Of a DNA stretch of 9,600 bases, positions 1 to 8,042 are shown one piece after another. This DNA comes from Thermoplasmata archaeon. GTDB lineage: Archaea > Thermoplasmatota > Penumbrarchaeia > Penumbrarchaeales > Penumbrarchaeaceae. Under the pieces are notes generated by a model. The model was not told where the DNA came from. It did not search any database and saw only the letters and a list, made by a program, of their open reading frames with translations. The DNA is taken from contig JAGLEG010000059.1 of NCBI GenBank assembly GCA_023145185.1, positions 1 through 9,600 on the forward strand, in the 5' to 3' direction. The stretch's first letter is position 1. Each line of letters opens with the position of its first letter. Both the position numbers and the translations under genes were made by a program.

Positions 1-2744
1 CCGTCCGGCATACCGTCGTCATCCGAATCCCAGTTCAGGGGATCGGTGCCGTTCTCGTATTCCTCCCAGTTGGTCAGACCATCTCTGTCGGGATCGTCGT
101 TGGGGTCGGAGGGGACCAGCGGATTGACTATCCAGAAGTGGCCTCCCTCGGGTAGGTTGTTCCAGTAATTTGAGTTGTACTCGAAGTCGTACCACTCGAT
201 CATCTTTCTGTTCTCATCCGACTTGACGATCTTTCCCATCCTGTATTCCCAACCATCTGGTATACCGTCGAAGTCTGTATCCCTCTTTGTCGGGTTGGTC
301 CTGTCAATGGTGGACCAGACGTCGCCCAGCTCCTCGTCCGAGTAGTCGCCATCGTTGTTCGCATCGTGATTATCGGTCCTGTGATAGTCGATGAGCGGGA
401 AGAAATCAATTATGTTCTCCAGGCCGTCCTCCATTCCATCATTGTCCGTATCCGGGTCCCTGGGATCTGTTATCCACTCCCTGTAGTTGGGTATGCGCTT
501 GAGCTCATCGTAGTCGCCCATGAGGTCATTATCCGAATCCTTCTTGTTCGGGTCTATCCTGATTGTCCCCATATTGGACTTCTCCCAGAGCAGGGTAGTA
601 TCTATGCCAAAGAGCTCATCCACATCCATCCAGCCGTCAAGGTCCGTGTCGGGATTGGTCGCATTGGTCGGATCGAAGATCAGGTACTCTCCATCGGCCT
701 CGTCGATGATACCGTCCTGGTCGTCGTCAAAGCCATTGCGCTGTAGCTTGTACTTGGTCTTTCCAGAGGTCTCCTCCCAATCATCAAGCGATCTGGAGAG
801 GTTTCCAACCTGACCTATATCGAGGGATCCGCCGAAATCGTTGTCCGAGTCAGCCATTGTGGCATTTGTGTAGTAGATGGATGCGAACTGGGGGTTGGTA
901 AAGTAGTTCTCACCTATCAGCTCACCCAGGAACCCGATCTTGAGCTCCTCTCCGTCCAATAGCCCGTCGCCGTCTGTGTCGGGATCATTGGGGTTGGTGG
1001 ATATGGGATACTGGAGCGTACCCAGGAACTCCTCCAGGTTGGTCATACCATCTGGTAGTTTGGTATAGACCACATATCCCTCCTCGGTGAGGTTCCACCA
1101 TCCATCATTATCCTCGTAGGCGTCATCTATCATCGGGGAGACCGTGTACCTGGTCTTGTAGCCGTCACTTATGAGGTCATCCAGGTCCTCCTGGATGGTC
1201 TCGGCCAGATCCTGGGTGATTATGAGGGCATTATATGCCTCCCAACCGTCAAGCATCCCGTCACCATCCGTGTCGGGGTTCTTGGGATCGGTCTGGAACC
1301 ACAGGTTCTCCTTGTTCGGGAAAGCGTTCTCCAGATAGTTCGGCAGACCGTCATTGTCCAGGTCCTTGAACCTGTCGGTGGAGTTCAACGGGTCAAGGCC
1401 CGTATCCAGCTCCCATCCGTCGAACATACCATCGCCATCGGTATCTGCCTTGTACGGACAGGTCTTGTAATCGAGTACCCCGTCCCCGTTCCAATCCACG
1501 GCGGATTTCGTCCTGTTGATGTTCAGTTCTATGTAATCTGACAGCTTGTACATCTGGCCCGTAAGGGTGTTAAAGTGTGAGTCGCCATCCGTATCCCAGT
1601 CAAGAGGGGATGTGTGGTTCTGATACTCCTGAAGGTTCGTGAGGGAATCACCTTCCTGGATCATCACCGGGACCTTCTTGGCCCCTTCAGAGCTGAGCCC
1701 GATCTGGTATCCGATCCTCACGTCCATATCGTAAAATGCATCATTTGGATTCAGCGGGTTTATCATGTTGGTCGACCAGATGACCACGAGGTCCTCCGAT
1801 CCACCGGTGATCTTCTTTGGGATAACGATCTCGGAGATCAGCTGATCCTTGTGGGCCTCCAGGTCGTCATCGTCTATGCTGCCCTCGTAGACTCGGGTCT
1901 CACCCTCGTCGAAAAAGCGCTCCCTCAATTTAATGCTGTAGAACAGCTCCCAGCCATCGTCCATGCCGTCCAGATCAGTATCCCAGAGCGAGGGGTTGGT
2001 GGTAACCGGTTTGAACACAGAGGGAATATATGGATTGTATCTCAGGTAATCGTCCTCGAGGGAGTCATCGGGGTTAAGCCTGTCACCGTAGATCCCATCG
2101 GACGGATCGTCGTAAAGGTGAAAACCACCCTTCTTTCCGATGTATCTCCAATCTCCGGAGGGGTTCTCGGTGCTGCTTGCGGGGGTCCTCCCACCAAATG
2201 TGGGATCATTCTGCTCAAAGGTGAGGGTTGTGAAGTTCCACTCCACTCCGCCCACGTATTCCCTCAGGTTGAAAAGCTCCTCATCCTCATCGATCATCTC
2301 ATTGTTGTTGAGATCGAAACCGTCACCATCGGGGTTCTCGAAGGCATCCCACAGGTTCGGGTCGATGGTAAGTCTCTCCGTGATCGGGTTGGGCCTGCTG
2401 TAAAGCGCCTCCCATCCATCCTCCATTCCATCGTGATCGGTGTCCGGCTCCATCCAATCGGTCCCGTAGATATAGTTCTCCTCGATATCGGAGAGCTTAT
2501 CCGGCCACTCTACCTTGGATCCCAGATCATCAATGTAGAAATCAGAATCGGATTTCTTGACACCGGATGGATCCGGGATGGTATTGATATACTTCCCTCC
2601 AGATTCAATGGAATCGTCCGCAATACCCCAATCCACGAATATCATTCCAAGGACAGAGATAAGCATCAGGAACGCAACCGCAGACACGATCAGCACATAC
2701 TTATCCCTTCCGAGACTCTCTAAGAAATTAGCTGGTGAACCCAT
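1..2744 (-). CDS. Giant TSP3-repeat surface protein, N-terminal 914 residues (C-terminus beyond left edge)
   Basis: The frame is open from the ATG at 2744 to the left edge, giving 914 full codons and no stop. An in-frame start is set by a GGAGG Shine-Dalgarno 7 nt upstream; two nearby upstream ATGs are out of frame. Residues 1-16 form a short head and about 17-37 a hydrophobic segment, read as a signal anchor or uncleaved signal peptide. The rest is hydrophilic and very acidic. It carries about 16 calcium-binding-type DxDxDG motifs, beginning near residues 101, 255, 383, 417, 434, 461, 491, 589, 673, 699, 736, 765, 794, 822, 884 and 906. Many have the form NPDTDGDGMxDGWE, typical of thrombospondin type 3 and related archaeal/bacterial repeats. 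The motifs are separated by 17 to about 150 residues, unlike compact TSP3 arrays. Several N-x-S/T sequons and a single Cys (429) are present. I infer an exported, Ca-stabilised rod or surface scaffold. No catalytic domain is visible in this part; one could lie beyond the edge. Confidence 0.5.
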   Translation of the reverse strand, partial: MGSPANFLESLGRDKYVLIVSAVAFLMLISVLGMIFVDWGIADDSIESGGKYINTIPDPSGVKKSDSDFYIDDLGSKVEWPDKLSDIEENYIYGTDWMEPDTDHDGMEDGWEALYSRPNPITERLTIDPNLWDAFENPDGDGFDLNNNEMIDEDEELFNLREYVGGVEWNFTTLTFEQNDPTFGGRTPASSTENPSGDWRYIGKKGGFHLYDDPSDGIYGDRLNPDDSLEDDYLRYNPYIPSVFKPVTTNPSLWDTDLDGMDDGWELFYSIKLRERFFDEGETRVYEGSIDDDDLEAHKDQLISEIVIPKKITGGSEDLVVIWSTNMINPLNPNDAFYDMDVRIGYQIGLSSEGAKKVPVMIQEGDSLTNLQEYQNHTSPLDWDTDGDSHFNTLTGQMYKLSDYIELNINRTKSAVDWNGDGVLDYKTCPYKADTDGDGMFDGWELDTGLDPLNSTDRFKDLDNDGLPNYLENAFPNKENLWFQTDPKNPDTDGDGMLDGWEAYNALIITQDLAETIQEDLDDLISDGYKTRYTVSPMIDDAYEDNDGWWNLTEEGYVVYTKLPDGMTNLEEFLGTLQYPISTNPNDPDTDGDGLLDGEELKIGFLGELIGENYFTNPQFASIYYTNATMADSDNDFGGSLDIGQVGNLSRSLDDWEETSGKTKYKLQRNGFDDDQDGIIDEADGEYLIFDPTNATNPDTDLDGWMDVDELFGIDTTLLWEKSNMGTIRIDPNKKDSDNDLMGDYDELKRIPNYREWITDPRDPDTDNDGMEDGLENIIDFFPLIDYHRTDNHDANNDGDYSDEELGDVWSTIDRTNPTKRDTDFDGIPDGWEYRMGKIVKSDENRKMIEWYDFEYNSNYWNNLPEGGHFWIVNPLVPSDPNDDPDRDGLTNWEEYENGTDPLNWDSDDDGMPD

Positions 2745-2751
2745 ATCATAG

Positions 2752-2756
2752 CCTCC
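2752..2756 (-). promoter_or_regulatory. Shine-Dalgarno site of the TSP3-repeat gene
   Basis: GGAGG on the minus strand, separated by 7 nt from the ATG at 2744. It selects that ATG over the out-of-frame ATGs at 2749 and 2758. Confidence 0.5.
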
Positions 2757-2801
2757 ATATCGAAATCGCCCGGCATGATGATTTGGCAATGAATGGCCAC
2801 T

Positions 2802-2840
2802 CCTTTATTAAAGGTTTTGGACCGGTCAACATATATTATT
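2802..2840 (-). promoter_or_regulatory. Probable promoter region of the TSP3-repeat gene, with an AT-rich palindrome
   Basis: On the minus strand, AATAATATAT (2840-2831) resembles an archaeal TATA box and would place transcription initiation near 2808, about 64 nt before the start codon. That point falls inside a perfect 13-bp dyad, CCTTTAATAAAGG (2814-2802). The dyad could be an operator over the start site. Alternatively its TTTAATAAA core is the TATA box itself, which would give a leader of about 40 nt. The sequence cannot separate these options. Confidence 0.5.
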
Positions 2841-2930
2841 CCAGCCTATCATTTCCGGGCCTTGTTCTTCTGGCTCCATAGCTGATTCTATTTTCAAATT
2901 ATTTAACTATGACCATCACATGAGAACGCC

Positions 2931-2950
2931 ACGGCACCGTACGGCACCGG
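2931..2950. repeat. Two tandem copies of a 10-bp unit, ACGGCACCGK
   Basis: Two adjacent 10-bp copies differ only at the last base and sit just beyond the 3' end of the PPC/cadherin/PKD gene. The junction contains the palindrome CCGTACGG. Close by, TGATC (2954-2958) and GATCA (2965-2969) form a 5-bp inverted repeat overlapping the stop codon. No U-run follows on the transcript, so I do not call a terminator. This may be chance. Confidence 0.5.
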
Positions 2951-2966
2951 GTCTGATCACGCCAGA

Positions 2967-5900
2967 TCACTCTTCTGCCGGCTGCTGAACGGGAGGGGCC
3001 TCCTCCGTCGTTGTAGCCACCGGGGCCTGAGGCAGCCCTACCTCCGGTTCTGGAGGCATCGCTGGTAGCGGAGCCACGTCACCCTGTGATGGTTCCGCAA
3101 CGGGTTCTTGGGCCTCCGATGAAATTGGGCCCGGAGTCGGGGCAACCCCCTCCTGGGCGGCGGCGGGATCGGCCGGAGCCTGGACCGGTTCGGGATATGA
3201 TCCAGCCGGCGGGGCGGTCCCCTCGTAAATCGGATCCTGCTGAGGAGGTGCCATGCCGGATGGATCCATCTGGTCAGTGTACTGAGGGAGATCAAGGACC
3301 TGTGGATCGTATGGCTGCTCATAGGCTGGCTGCCCTTCAGGTGCCGGGGCGGCCTGCCCCGGATCATGGTATCCTTCCAGGGGATACTGCTCCTGCTGGT
3401 CCTGGTAATTGGGCAGCTGTGCCTCTGCCGGTGGCAGAGCCGAATATCCCGCCACACCCGCCTCCTGTGTGGGAGGCAGCGCCTGGTAACCTCCAGCGTC
3501 CAGCTGGGGGGCCATCGGTGATGCCACTGCAACTGCCTGGGGTTTGTTCCTGATCCTGAGGACAATGAAAAGAAGGAGGGCTATCACGGCCACCACTGTG
3601 AAGATCATGATGAGCATGAGAAGCATCAGCCTGGTCGACTCCATCTCCGGTGTTGGGTGGCTCTCCCTGTCCATGGGATCGAAACCGTAGTTCACCTCCT
3701 CGCCATCGTAATATCCATCCCCATCGGAGTCGGGGTTCCTCGGATTGAGGTCCACATCGTACAGCTTGTAATATTCGAACTCCTGAAAATTGGTAAGGCC
3801 ATCCTCATCGAAGTCAAGAATGGCGTCAGATGGATCGGTGGGGTCCAATCCGTACCTCCTCTCCCATTCATCCAGAATGCCGTCATCATCCCCGTCATCT
3901 GGTTCGGGGGGCTCGGTGACCTTGACGATGACACTGACCTCATCGGAATACTCCTCCCCGTCGAACACCTTGAGGATTATCGTGTAGACCCCCCCTCTTT
4001 TGAAGGTGTGATCCACATTGAGCCCATCCACTCCGGACACTACGTCGCTGCCGTCCCCGAAATCCCAGATGTACTCCAGTCCCTCCACACCATCTTCATC
4101 CACTGCGACGCTTGTGAAGAAGTTCACCGTCAGGTTCCCCTCCTCCATGCCGTAGCTGATGTCACGAGCTATGGGGGCGTCGTTAACATTTTCTATGAGT
4201 ATCCTGCACACTCCCCACCCCACCTCGCCCCAGAGATCTCCCACGGTGAAATTGATCTCCCATTCGCCGTTCATGCTCTCGGATATCGCCCTTATTACCA
4301 GCCTGCCGGTGACGGGGTCAAATAGGAATGCCTGTGCGGGAGAGTTCCTCTCCAGGTCTCCCAGAAAGTAATTGAACTCGATCTCATCTCCGGAATCGAT
4401 ATCCAGATCTCCTGCTACAGGGGTTATGTAAATATTCTCCCCCTCAATGGTCGATTTGAACTCCGGGACGATGATATATGGAGGATCGTTGATGTTGAGA
4501 ATGCGGAATTCAAGTTCCTCCTCATGCTTTCCGCCGTTGCCGTCAGTCACCCCGATCCTGGTGTACATCGTGCCGACGTCGGCGTCGTTCGTGACGAACC
4601 ACCCCACGCCGGTCTCCACGTCCCAGTCATAGTTGTGGCCCTTAGCCGGATCGGCAAGCCATTGATCTATGTCCCAGTGGTACGTCAGTTCATCCCCATC
4701 CTTGTCCTCGGCCCCTATGATCGTGACCTCGACCCTCTCATTCTGCTCCCTGGTGAAGCTGAGTATATATTCGGACTCGTAGTTCTCCGAATCTATCTTC
4801 ACGTATCTCATCTCCGGATCGTCGTTCTCCGGGGATATGATGAATTTGATCTCCACCTGTGCCGATTTCGAGTGGAATCCATCGTCCGTCGCATTCACAT
4901 GGACATAAAATATCCCACTCACATCCTTCACCGGAACCACCTTCAAAGCCCACTGCAGGATCTCCGCGGAACCGTTGTTGAATATCGTGGCTGTCAGGTT
5001 ACCCGTCGTGTACGACTTAACCTCATTTCCATCGGCATCGATCAGATCGTACGAGAATTTCGTCAGTGGGTCCGGATCTTCGAAAAGGACGTCCAGTTCG
5101 ATGATGTACTCCTCCTGATCCTCGTACAGCTCAACGATCTCCTGCGGCCTTACCGCACCTGGGGCCTGGTTGTCATCCACCACCGGCCCAATATGAACTC
5201 CAACGTCGCGGTCCAGCGCCCAATCCTCCTCATCGTTGGCGGAGAAATTGAAGGAATGGTACATATCCGCTCCCAGGGAGGAACCCAGGACCGTGGTCGA
5301 GTATCTGACCCCCAACACGTTGTTGGTCCCCTCACCCGCCATGGGGCTCATCGACCTGAAGAACTGGTCGTCCAGCCAGAGGTTCACGCTTTCCGCACTG
5401 TGATTGTTCAGGTCCCGGTAGGTCACGATAAATTCGAAGATGTCAGAGGAGGTCCCCACATCGGGCGTTACCGAGCTGTTTAGCAACTGGGGTCGATTGT
5501 TGGGTATGTGTGCATCTATCTCGTAATCGATAACGTAATTTGTCCGGCCCTCGGTCATTATCTGATATGTCCTTCCGGCGGTGCTCTGTGAATCCACCCC
5601 GTAGGACCTGATCACGATCCCGATGTACATCTGTGTGCAGTTCTTCTCAACGAACATCCTCTTTGGCGAGGGATCGCATCCTACGGCTGACATCTGGAAA
5701 ACGGTCCCCACCGATAAACGATGCACCTCACCTGTAAACGTACCAGGGTCCGATCTGGTATTGTACGATATGTAGACATCCAGTTCTATCCCGTAATATA
5801 TTGTGCCAGAGGTGAAATCGGGATATGGGCTGTTCAACGTCAGGGTCATGTCAAGCCGTGTTGGATGTAGCGGGTCAGGGGCGGAGATGGAGTACCAGTC

Positions 5901-6554
5901 CATCATATCATTTACCACGTTCACGCCCGTGTTTATCGTTCCCTTTCCAGGTGAGATCGAAGATGAGCTCCCCTGATCGTTCGTGCTGTCAACGGGAGTG
6001 TTCTTTGTCACGCTGATGGTGAAATTGTACTCTATATTGCCGTTGATCGGGCTCGATGGAGATGATGAATTGTAGGGCTCGAACCTCACCCCATATGTTC
6101 CAGAGTATGAGGCATAGAAGGTCATGGGCCTCCACCAAATTCCAGCCTCATCGTAGAAGTTCACCAGAATTACACTTTCACTGTTGGTATTTGGATAATA
6201 TGCGGAGATCCAGACGACGATGTAATCGACGTTGCTGTCCATCTCAAGCCACTTCGGCGTAATGGAGAACATATCGACAGGACCACCGCCACCGGTTAGA
6301 TCGATCTTGAAGAAATCCCGATCCGAGGAGCTTGATATATTCCCGTGGAGCTCATAGGAGGTTGTGGTGGGCAATTGATCGGCAGAGGCCAGATCGTTGT
6401 TGCTCTCGCTCTCATCAACGATCGTTCTGGTCGGGATCTCCGACAATATCTGATCATCTACGCCATCCTCTCCTGCCACGGCAGATATTTGTACCGGCAA
6501 TAGGATCAATACAAGACATATTGCCATGAGCCTGATTATACTATAGGACCGCAT
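2967..6554 (-). CDS. Type I membrane surface protein: PPC-like, cadherin-like, PKD and TSP3 modules with a disordered tail
   Basis: The 1195-residue frame is complete and ends at TGA 2967-2969. Residues 1-26 are a signal peptide (basic start, hydrophobic core, likely cleavage after AVA). About 45-180 resembles a bacterial/archaeal pre-peptidase C-terminal (PPC) domain (ESESNND start, DRDFFKIDL strand); 185-340 may be a second, diverged copy. About 465-795 holds cadherin/dystroglycan-like modules (EDPDPLTKFSYDL, EDKDGDELTYHW, NDPPYI with DLDIDSGDEIEF). A PKD domain spans 795-880 (WDFGDGS at 830-836, HTF at 849-851). Three TSP3-type loops follow (887, 914, 942). A membrane helix spans about 976-999 and is followed by RIRNK, a positive-inside stop-transfer signal. 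The last 190 residues are rich in Pro, Gln, Ala and Tyr and contain no Lys or Arg. About 12 N-glycosylation sequons all precede the helix. I infer an envelope adhesin or scaffold; no enzyme motif is seen. The start is less certain: TAG lies two codons upstream, and the Shine-Dalgarno-like GGAG abuts the ATG, so Met10 is possible. Confidence 0.5.
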   Translation of the reverse strand: MRSYSIIRLMAICLVLILLPVQISAVAGEDGVDDQILSEIPTRTIVDESESNNDLASADQLPTTTSYELHGNISSSSDRDFFKIDLTGGGGPVDMFSITPKWLEMDSNVDYIVVWISAYYPNTNSESVILVNFYDEAGIWWRPMTFYASYSGTYGVRFEPYNSSSPSSPINGNIEYNFTISVTKNTPVDSTNDQGSSSSISPGKGTINTGVNVVNDMMDWYSISAPDPLHPTRLDMTLTLNSPYPDFTSGTIYYGIELDVYISYNTRSDPGTFTGEVHRLSVGTVFQMSAVGCDPSPKRMFVEKNCTQMYIGIVIRSYGVDSQSTAGRTYQIMTEGRTNYVIDYEIDAHIPNNRPQLLNSSVTPDVGTSSDIFEFIVTYRDLNNHSAESVNLWLDDQFFRSMSPMAGEGTNNVLGVRYSTTVLGSSLGADMYHSFNFSANDEEDWALDRDVGVHIGPVVDDNQAPGAVRPQEIVELYEDQEEYIIELDVLFEDPDPLTKFSYDLIDADGNEVKSYTTGNLTATIFNNGSAEILQWALKVVPVKDVSGIFYVHVNATDDGFHSKSAQVEIKFIISPENDDPEMRYVKIDSENYESEYILSFTREQNERVEVTIIGAEDKDGDELTYHWDIDQWLADPAKGHNYDWDVETGVGWFVTNDADVGTMYTRIGVTDGNGGKHEEELEFRILNINDPPYIIVPEFKSTIEGENIYITPVAGDLDIDSGDEIEFNYFLGDLERNSPAQAFLFDPVTGRLVIRAISESMNGEWEINFTVGDLWGEVGWGVCRILIENVNDAPIARDISYGMEEGNLTVNFFTSVAVDEDGVEGLEYIWDFGDGSDVVSGVDGLNVDHTFKRGGVYTIILKVFDGEEYSDEVSVIVKVTEPPEPDDGDDDGILDEWERRYGLDPTDPSDAILDFDEDGLTNFQEFEYYKLYDVDLNPRNPDSDGDGYYDGEEVNYGFDPMDRESHPTPEMESTRLMLLMLIMIFTVVAVIALLLFIVLRIRNKPQAVAVASPMAPQLDAGGYQALPPTQEAGVAGYSALPPAEAQLPNYQDQQEQYPLEGYHDPGQAAPAPEGQPAYEQPYDPQVLDLPQYTDQMDPSGMAPPQQDPIYEGTAPPAGSYPEPVQAPADPAAAQEGVAPTPGPISSEAQEPVAEPSQGDVAPLPAMPPEPEVGLPQAPVATTTEEAPPVQQPAEE

Positions 6555-6575
6555 CTCCTAACACTTCCTTTGATT

Positions 6576-6604
6576 TACCATCTCACTCCGATGTCACTAT
6601 GGTA
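6576..6604. repeat. Inverted repeat TACCAT-17 nt-ATGGTA in the leader region
   Basis: Perfect 6-bp arms at 6576-6581 and 6599-6604 lie between the proposed TATA box and the start codon of the PPC/cadherin/PKD protein. The repeat would cover the expected transcription start and early leader, so it could be an operator half-site pair or a weak mRNA hairpin. Arms this short can arise by chance. Confidence 0.5.
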
Positions 6605-6612
6605 TTGGTAGG

Positions 6613-6624
6613 TTATATGATTTA
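6613..6624 (-). promoter_or_regulatory. Possible TATA box for the PPC/cadherin/PKD protein gene
   Basis: The minus strand reads TAAATCATATAA just past the end of asnS. Its core ATATAA (6618-6613) would place initiation near 6590 and give a leader of about 36 nt before the ATG at 6554. An 8-bp palindrome, TCACGTGA, lies just upstream at 6641-6648. The only support is AT content and spacing. Confidence 0.5.
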
Positions 6625-6659
6625 TTATTTTTTCTCATCGTCACGTGATGCAACGGCTA

Positions 6660-7979
6660 TCAGGGGTTGGTCCTCTTCATGGTCCTGGGGAACGGGATCG
6701 CATCCTTGATGTTGTCCAGGCCGCATATCCACGACAGAAGCCGTTCCACCCCCAGGCCGTAGCCAGAATGCGGGACGGACCCATACCTCCTCAGGTCCAT
6801 ATACCACTCGTAGTTCTTCGGATCCTCTCCCTCATCCCTGAGCGACTCCATGAGGGCGTCTATGTCTGTCTCCCTCTCGGAGCCTCCCACTATCTCACCG
6901 TACCCGCTTGGTGCGAGCATGTCAAAACACTTTGCCACAGGGCCCGGTGCATCCTGTGCGTCCCCCTCCAGTGGCTTGTAGAAGGCCATGGCCTCCTTGG
7001 GGTATTGGATCACGGTGAGTGGGGCGTCGAAGAACTCCATCAGCTTATCCTCCTCGATCGTCCTGAGGTCCTTTCCCCATGAGACGTCCATTCCCGCCCT
7101 CTCCTTCAGAATTTTTAGAGCCTCGGTATAGGTGATGACCTTCCACTCCTTCCGAAGATATGACCCGAGCATCTCACGGTCCACATCCAGGACATCCAGG
7201 TCCTCCTGGTTCCTCTCCAGGATCCGGCCGATTATGAACTTGATCTCCTCCTGGGCTATCTCGATCACGTCCATATAGGTCATCCAGGCGGACTCCATCT
7301 CCGCCATCCAGAACTCAGACAGATGCCTTGATGTCTTGGACCTCTCCGCCCTGAAGGTGGGGGAGACATCGTAGATCTTCTCAAGCGCGAACACGGCCGC
7401 CTCGGCATAGAGCTGCCAGGTCTGGGTGAGGTAGATCTTACGATCGTAGTAGTTCACCTCGAAGAGGGTTGAACCCCCTTCACATGAGTTGGGGGTGAAG
7501 ATCGGGGGTGTGAACTCGTGGAAGCCCTTTTCCCTGAAGAAATCGTGGATCGCACCGGTGAGGGTGGATCGGACCCTCATTACGGCGGTCAGTTTCCTGG
7601 ACCTTAACCACAGGTGCCGCATATCGCGAAGGTACTCCTCGCTCTGATCCTTGGTGATGGGGAAAGGCTCGGCCGGGGATACTGCCTCCAGCGAGTTCAT
7701 CTGGAGCTCAAATCCACCCGGCGCCCTGGAATCCGGAGATATCTTCCCCCTCACTATAACGGAGGACTCCACCATCAGCGATCTGGCCATGTCGAAGACC
7801 CCGTCCCCGAGGTCGTTCCTTGACCCCACGCACTGGATGATGCCGCTTGAATCCCTCAAAACGATGAAGAGCATCTTGTTGCTACCCCTCGTCCTGTATA
7901 TCCATCCCCTCAGCTCGACCTGCGAACCCTCGCAGTCCTCCCGGAGTACATCGGCTACCTGTTTCCATTCTCTGACCAT
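6660..7979 (-). CDS. asnS: Asparaginyl-tRNA synthetase
   Basis: This cytoplasmic class II (subclass IIb) enzyme attaches asparagine to tRNA-Asn using ATP, for translation. The 439-residue length fits archaeal AsnRS. An N-terminal OB-fold anticodon-binding domain (about residues 15-98; VELRGWIY, FIVLRDSSG) precedes the catalytic core. Motif 1 lies around 144-162, motif 2 begins FRAERSKTSRHLSEFW at 209, and motif 3 is GYGLGVERLL at 406-415. AsnRS rather than AspRS is indicated by SRHLSEFWMAEME after motif 2, VPHSGYGLG, and the C-terminal IPFPRT, which match bacterial and archaeal AsnRS; archaeal AspRS typically has THN/TTRHLNE-type and LFPRD-type sequences there. The start at 7979 has an AAGGTG Shine-Dalgarno 6 nt upstream and a TATA box about 50 nt upstream. 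The frame is open for 34 more codons to an ATG at 8081, but that extension contains the TATA box and has no OB-fold character. The gene ends with TGA at 6660-6662. All key motifs are intact. Confidence 0.5.
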   Translation of the reverse strand: MVREWKQVADVLREDCEGSQVELRGWIYRTRGSNKMLFIVLRDSSGIIQCVGSRNDLGDGVFDMARSLMVESSVIVRGKISPDSRAPGGFELQMNSLEAVSPAEPFPITKDQSEEYLRDMRHLWLRSRKLTAVMRVRSTLTGAIHDFFREKGFHEFTPPIFTPNSCEGGSTLFEVNYYDRKIYLTQTWQLYAEAAVFALEKIYDVSPTFRAERSKTSRHLSEFWMAEMESAWMTYMDVIEIAQEEIKFIIGRILERNQEDLDVLDVDREMLGSYLRKEWKVITYTEALKILKERAGMDVSWGKDLRTIEEDKLMEFFDAPLTVIQYPKEAMAFYKPLEGDAQDAPGPVAKCFDMLAPSGYGEIVGGSERETDIDALMESLRDEGEDPKNYEWYMDLRRYGSVPHSGYGLGVERLLSWICGLDNIKDAIPFPRTMKRTNP

Positions 7980-7985
7980 ACGATA

Positions 7986-7991
7986 CACCTT
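7986..7991 (-). promoter_or_regulatory. Shine-Dalgarno site of asnS
   Basis: AAGGTG on the minus strand, 6 nt before the ATG at 7979, matches the AGGTG part of the anti-Shine-Dalgarno complement. It favours the 439-residue start over the in-frame ATG at 8081. Confidence 0.5.
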
Positions 7992-8023
7992 GTTATTTGA
8001 GGACAGGTGGGGATTATTGAACT

Positions 8024-8033
8024 GATATATAAT
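8024..8033 (-). promoter_or_regulatory. TATA box of asnS
   Basis: ATTATATATC on the minus strand is the clearest TATA-like element in the window. With archaeal spacing of about 25 nt, transcription would start near 8003, leaving a leader of about 24 nt that contains the AAGGTG ribosome site. The separate promoter implies asnS does not depend on read-through from the upstream Ig-repeat gene. Confidence 0.5.
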
Positions 8034-8042
8034 CGAATTGAT

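Noticed and set aside
1614..2723. Plus-strand open frame of 369 codons
   Set aside because: It is antisense to the TSP3-repeat gene. Asp/Gly/Glu-rich codons read backwards give the Ile/Val-rich, domain-less product seen here, and no ribosome site supports it.
2824..2877. Short minus-strand frame of 17 codons (MEPEEQG start) between the two left genes
   Set aside because: Too short, no clear ribosome site, and it overlaps the proposed TATA box of the next gene.
3038..3565. Overlapping frames on both strands over the Pro/Gln-rich tail
   Set aside because: GC-rich low-complexity coding sequence keeps all frames open. Only the frame continuous with the signal peptide, PKD domain and membrane helix is credible.
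4524..5483. Plus-strand open frame of 319 codons, and a similar one at 3657-4325
   Set aside because: Both are antisense to the cadherin/PKD coding region and show the same Ile/Val/Arg/His-rich shadow composition with no recognisable domain.
6621..6635. T-rich run TTTATTATTTTTTCT downstream of asnS as a terminator
   Set aside because: The T-run is on the plus strand, so the asnS transcript would carry A residues there. It cannot act as an archaeal U-tract terminator for the minus-strand genes.
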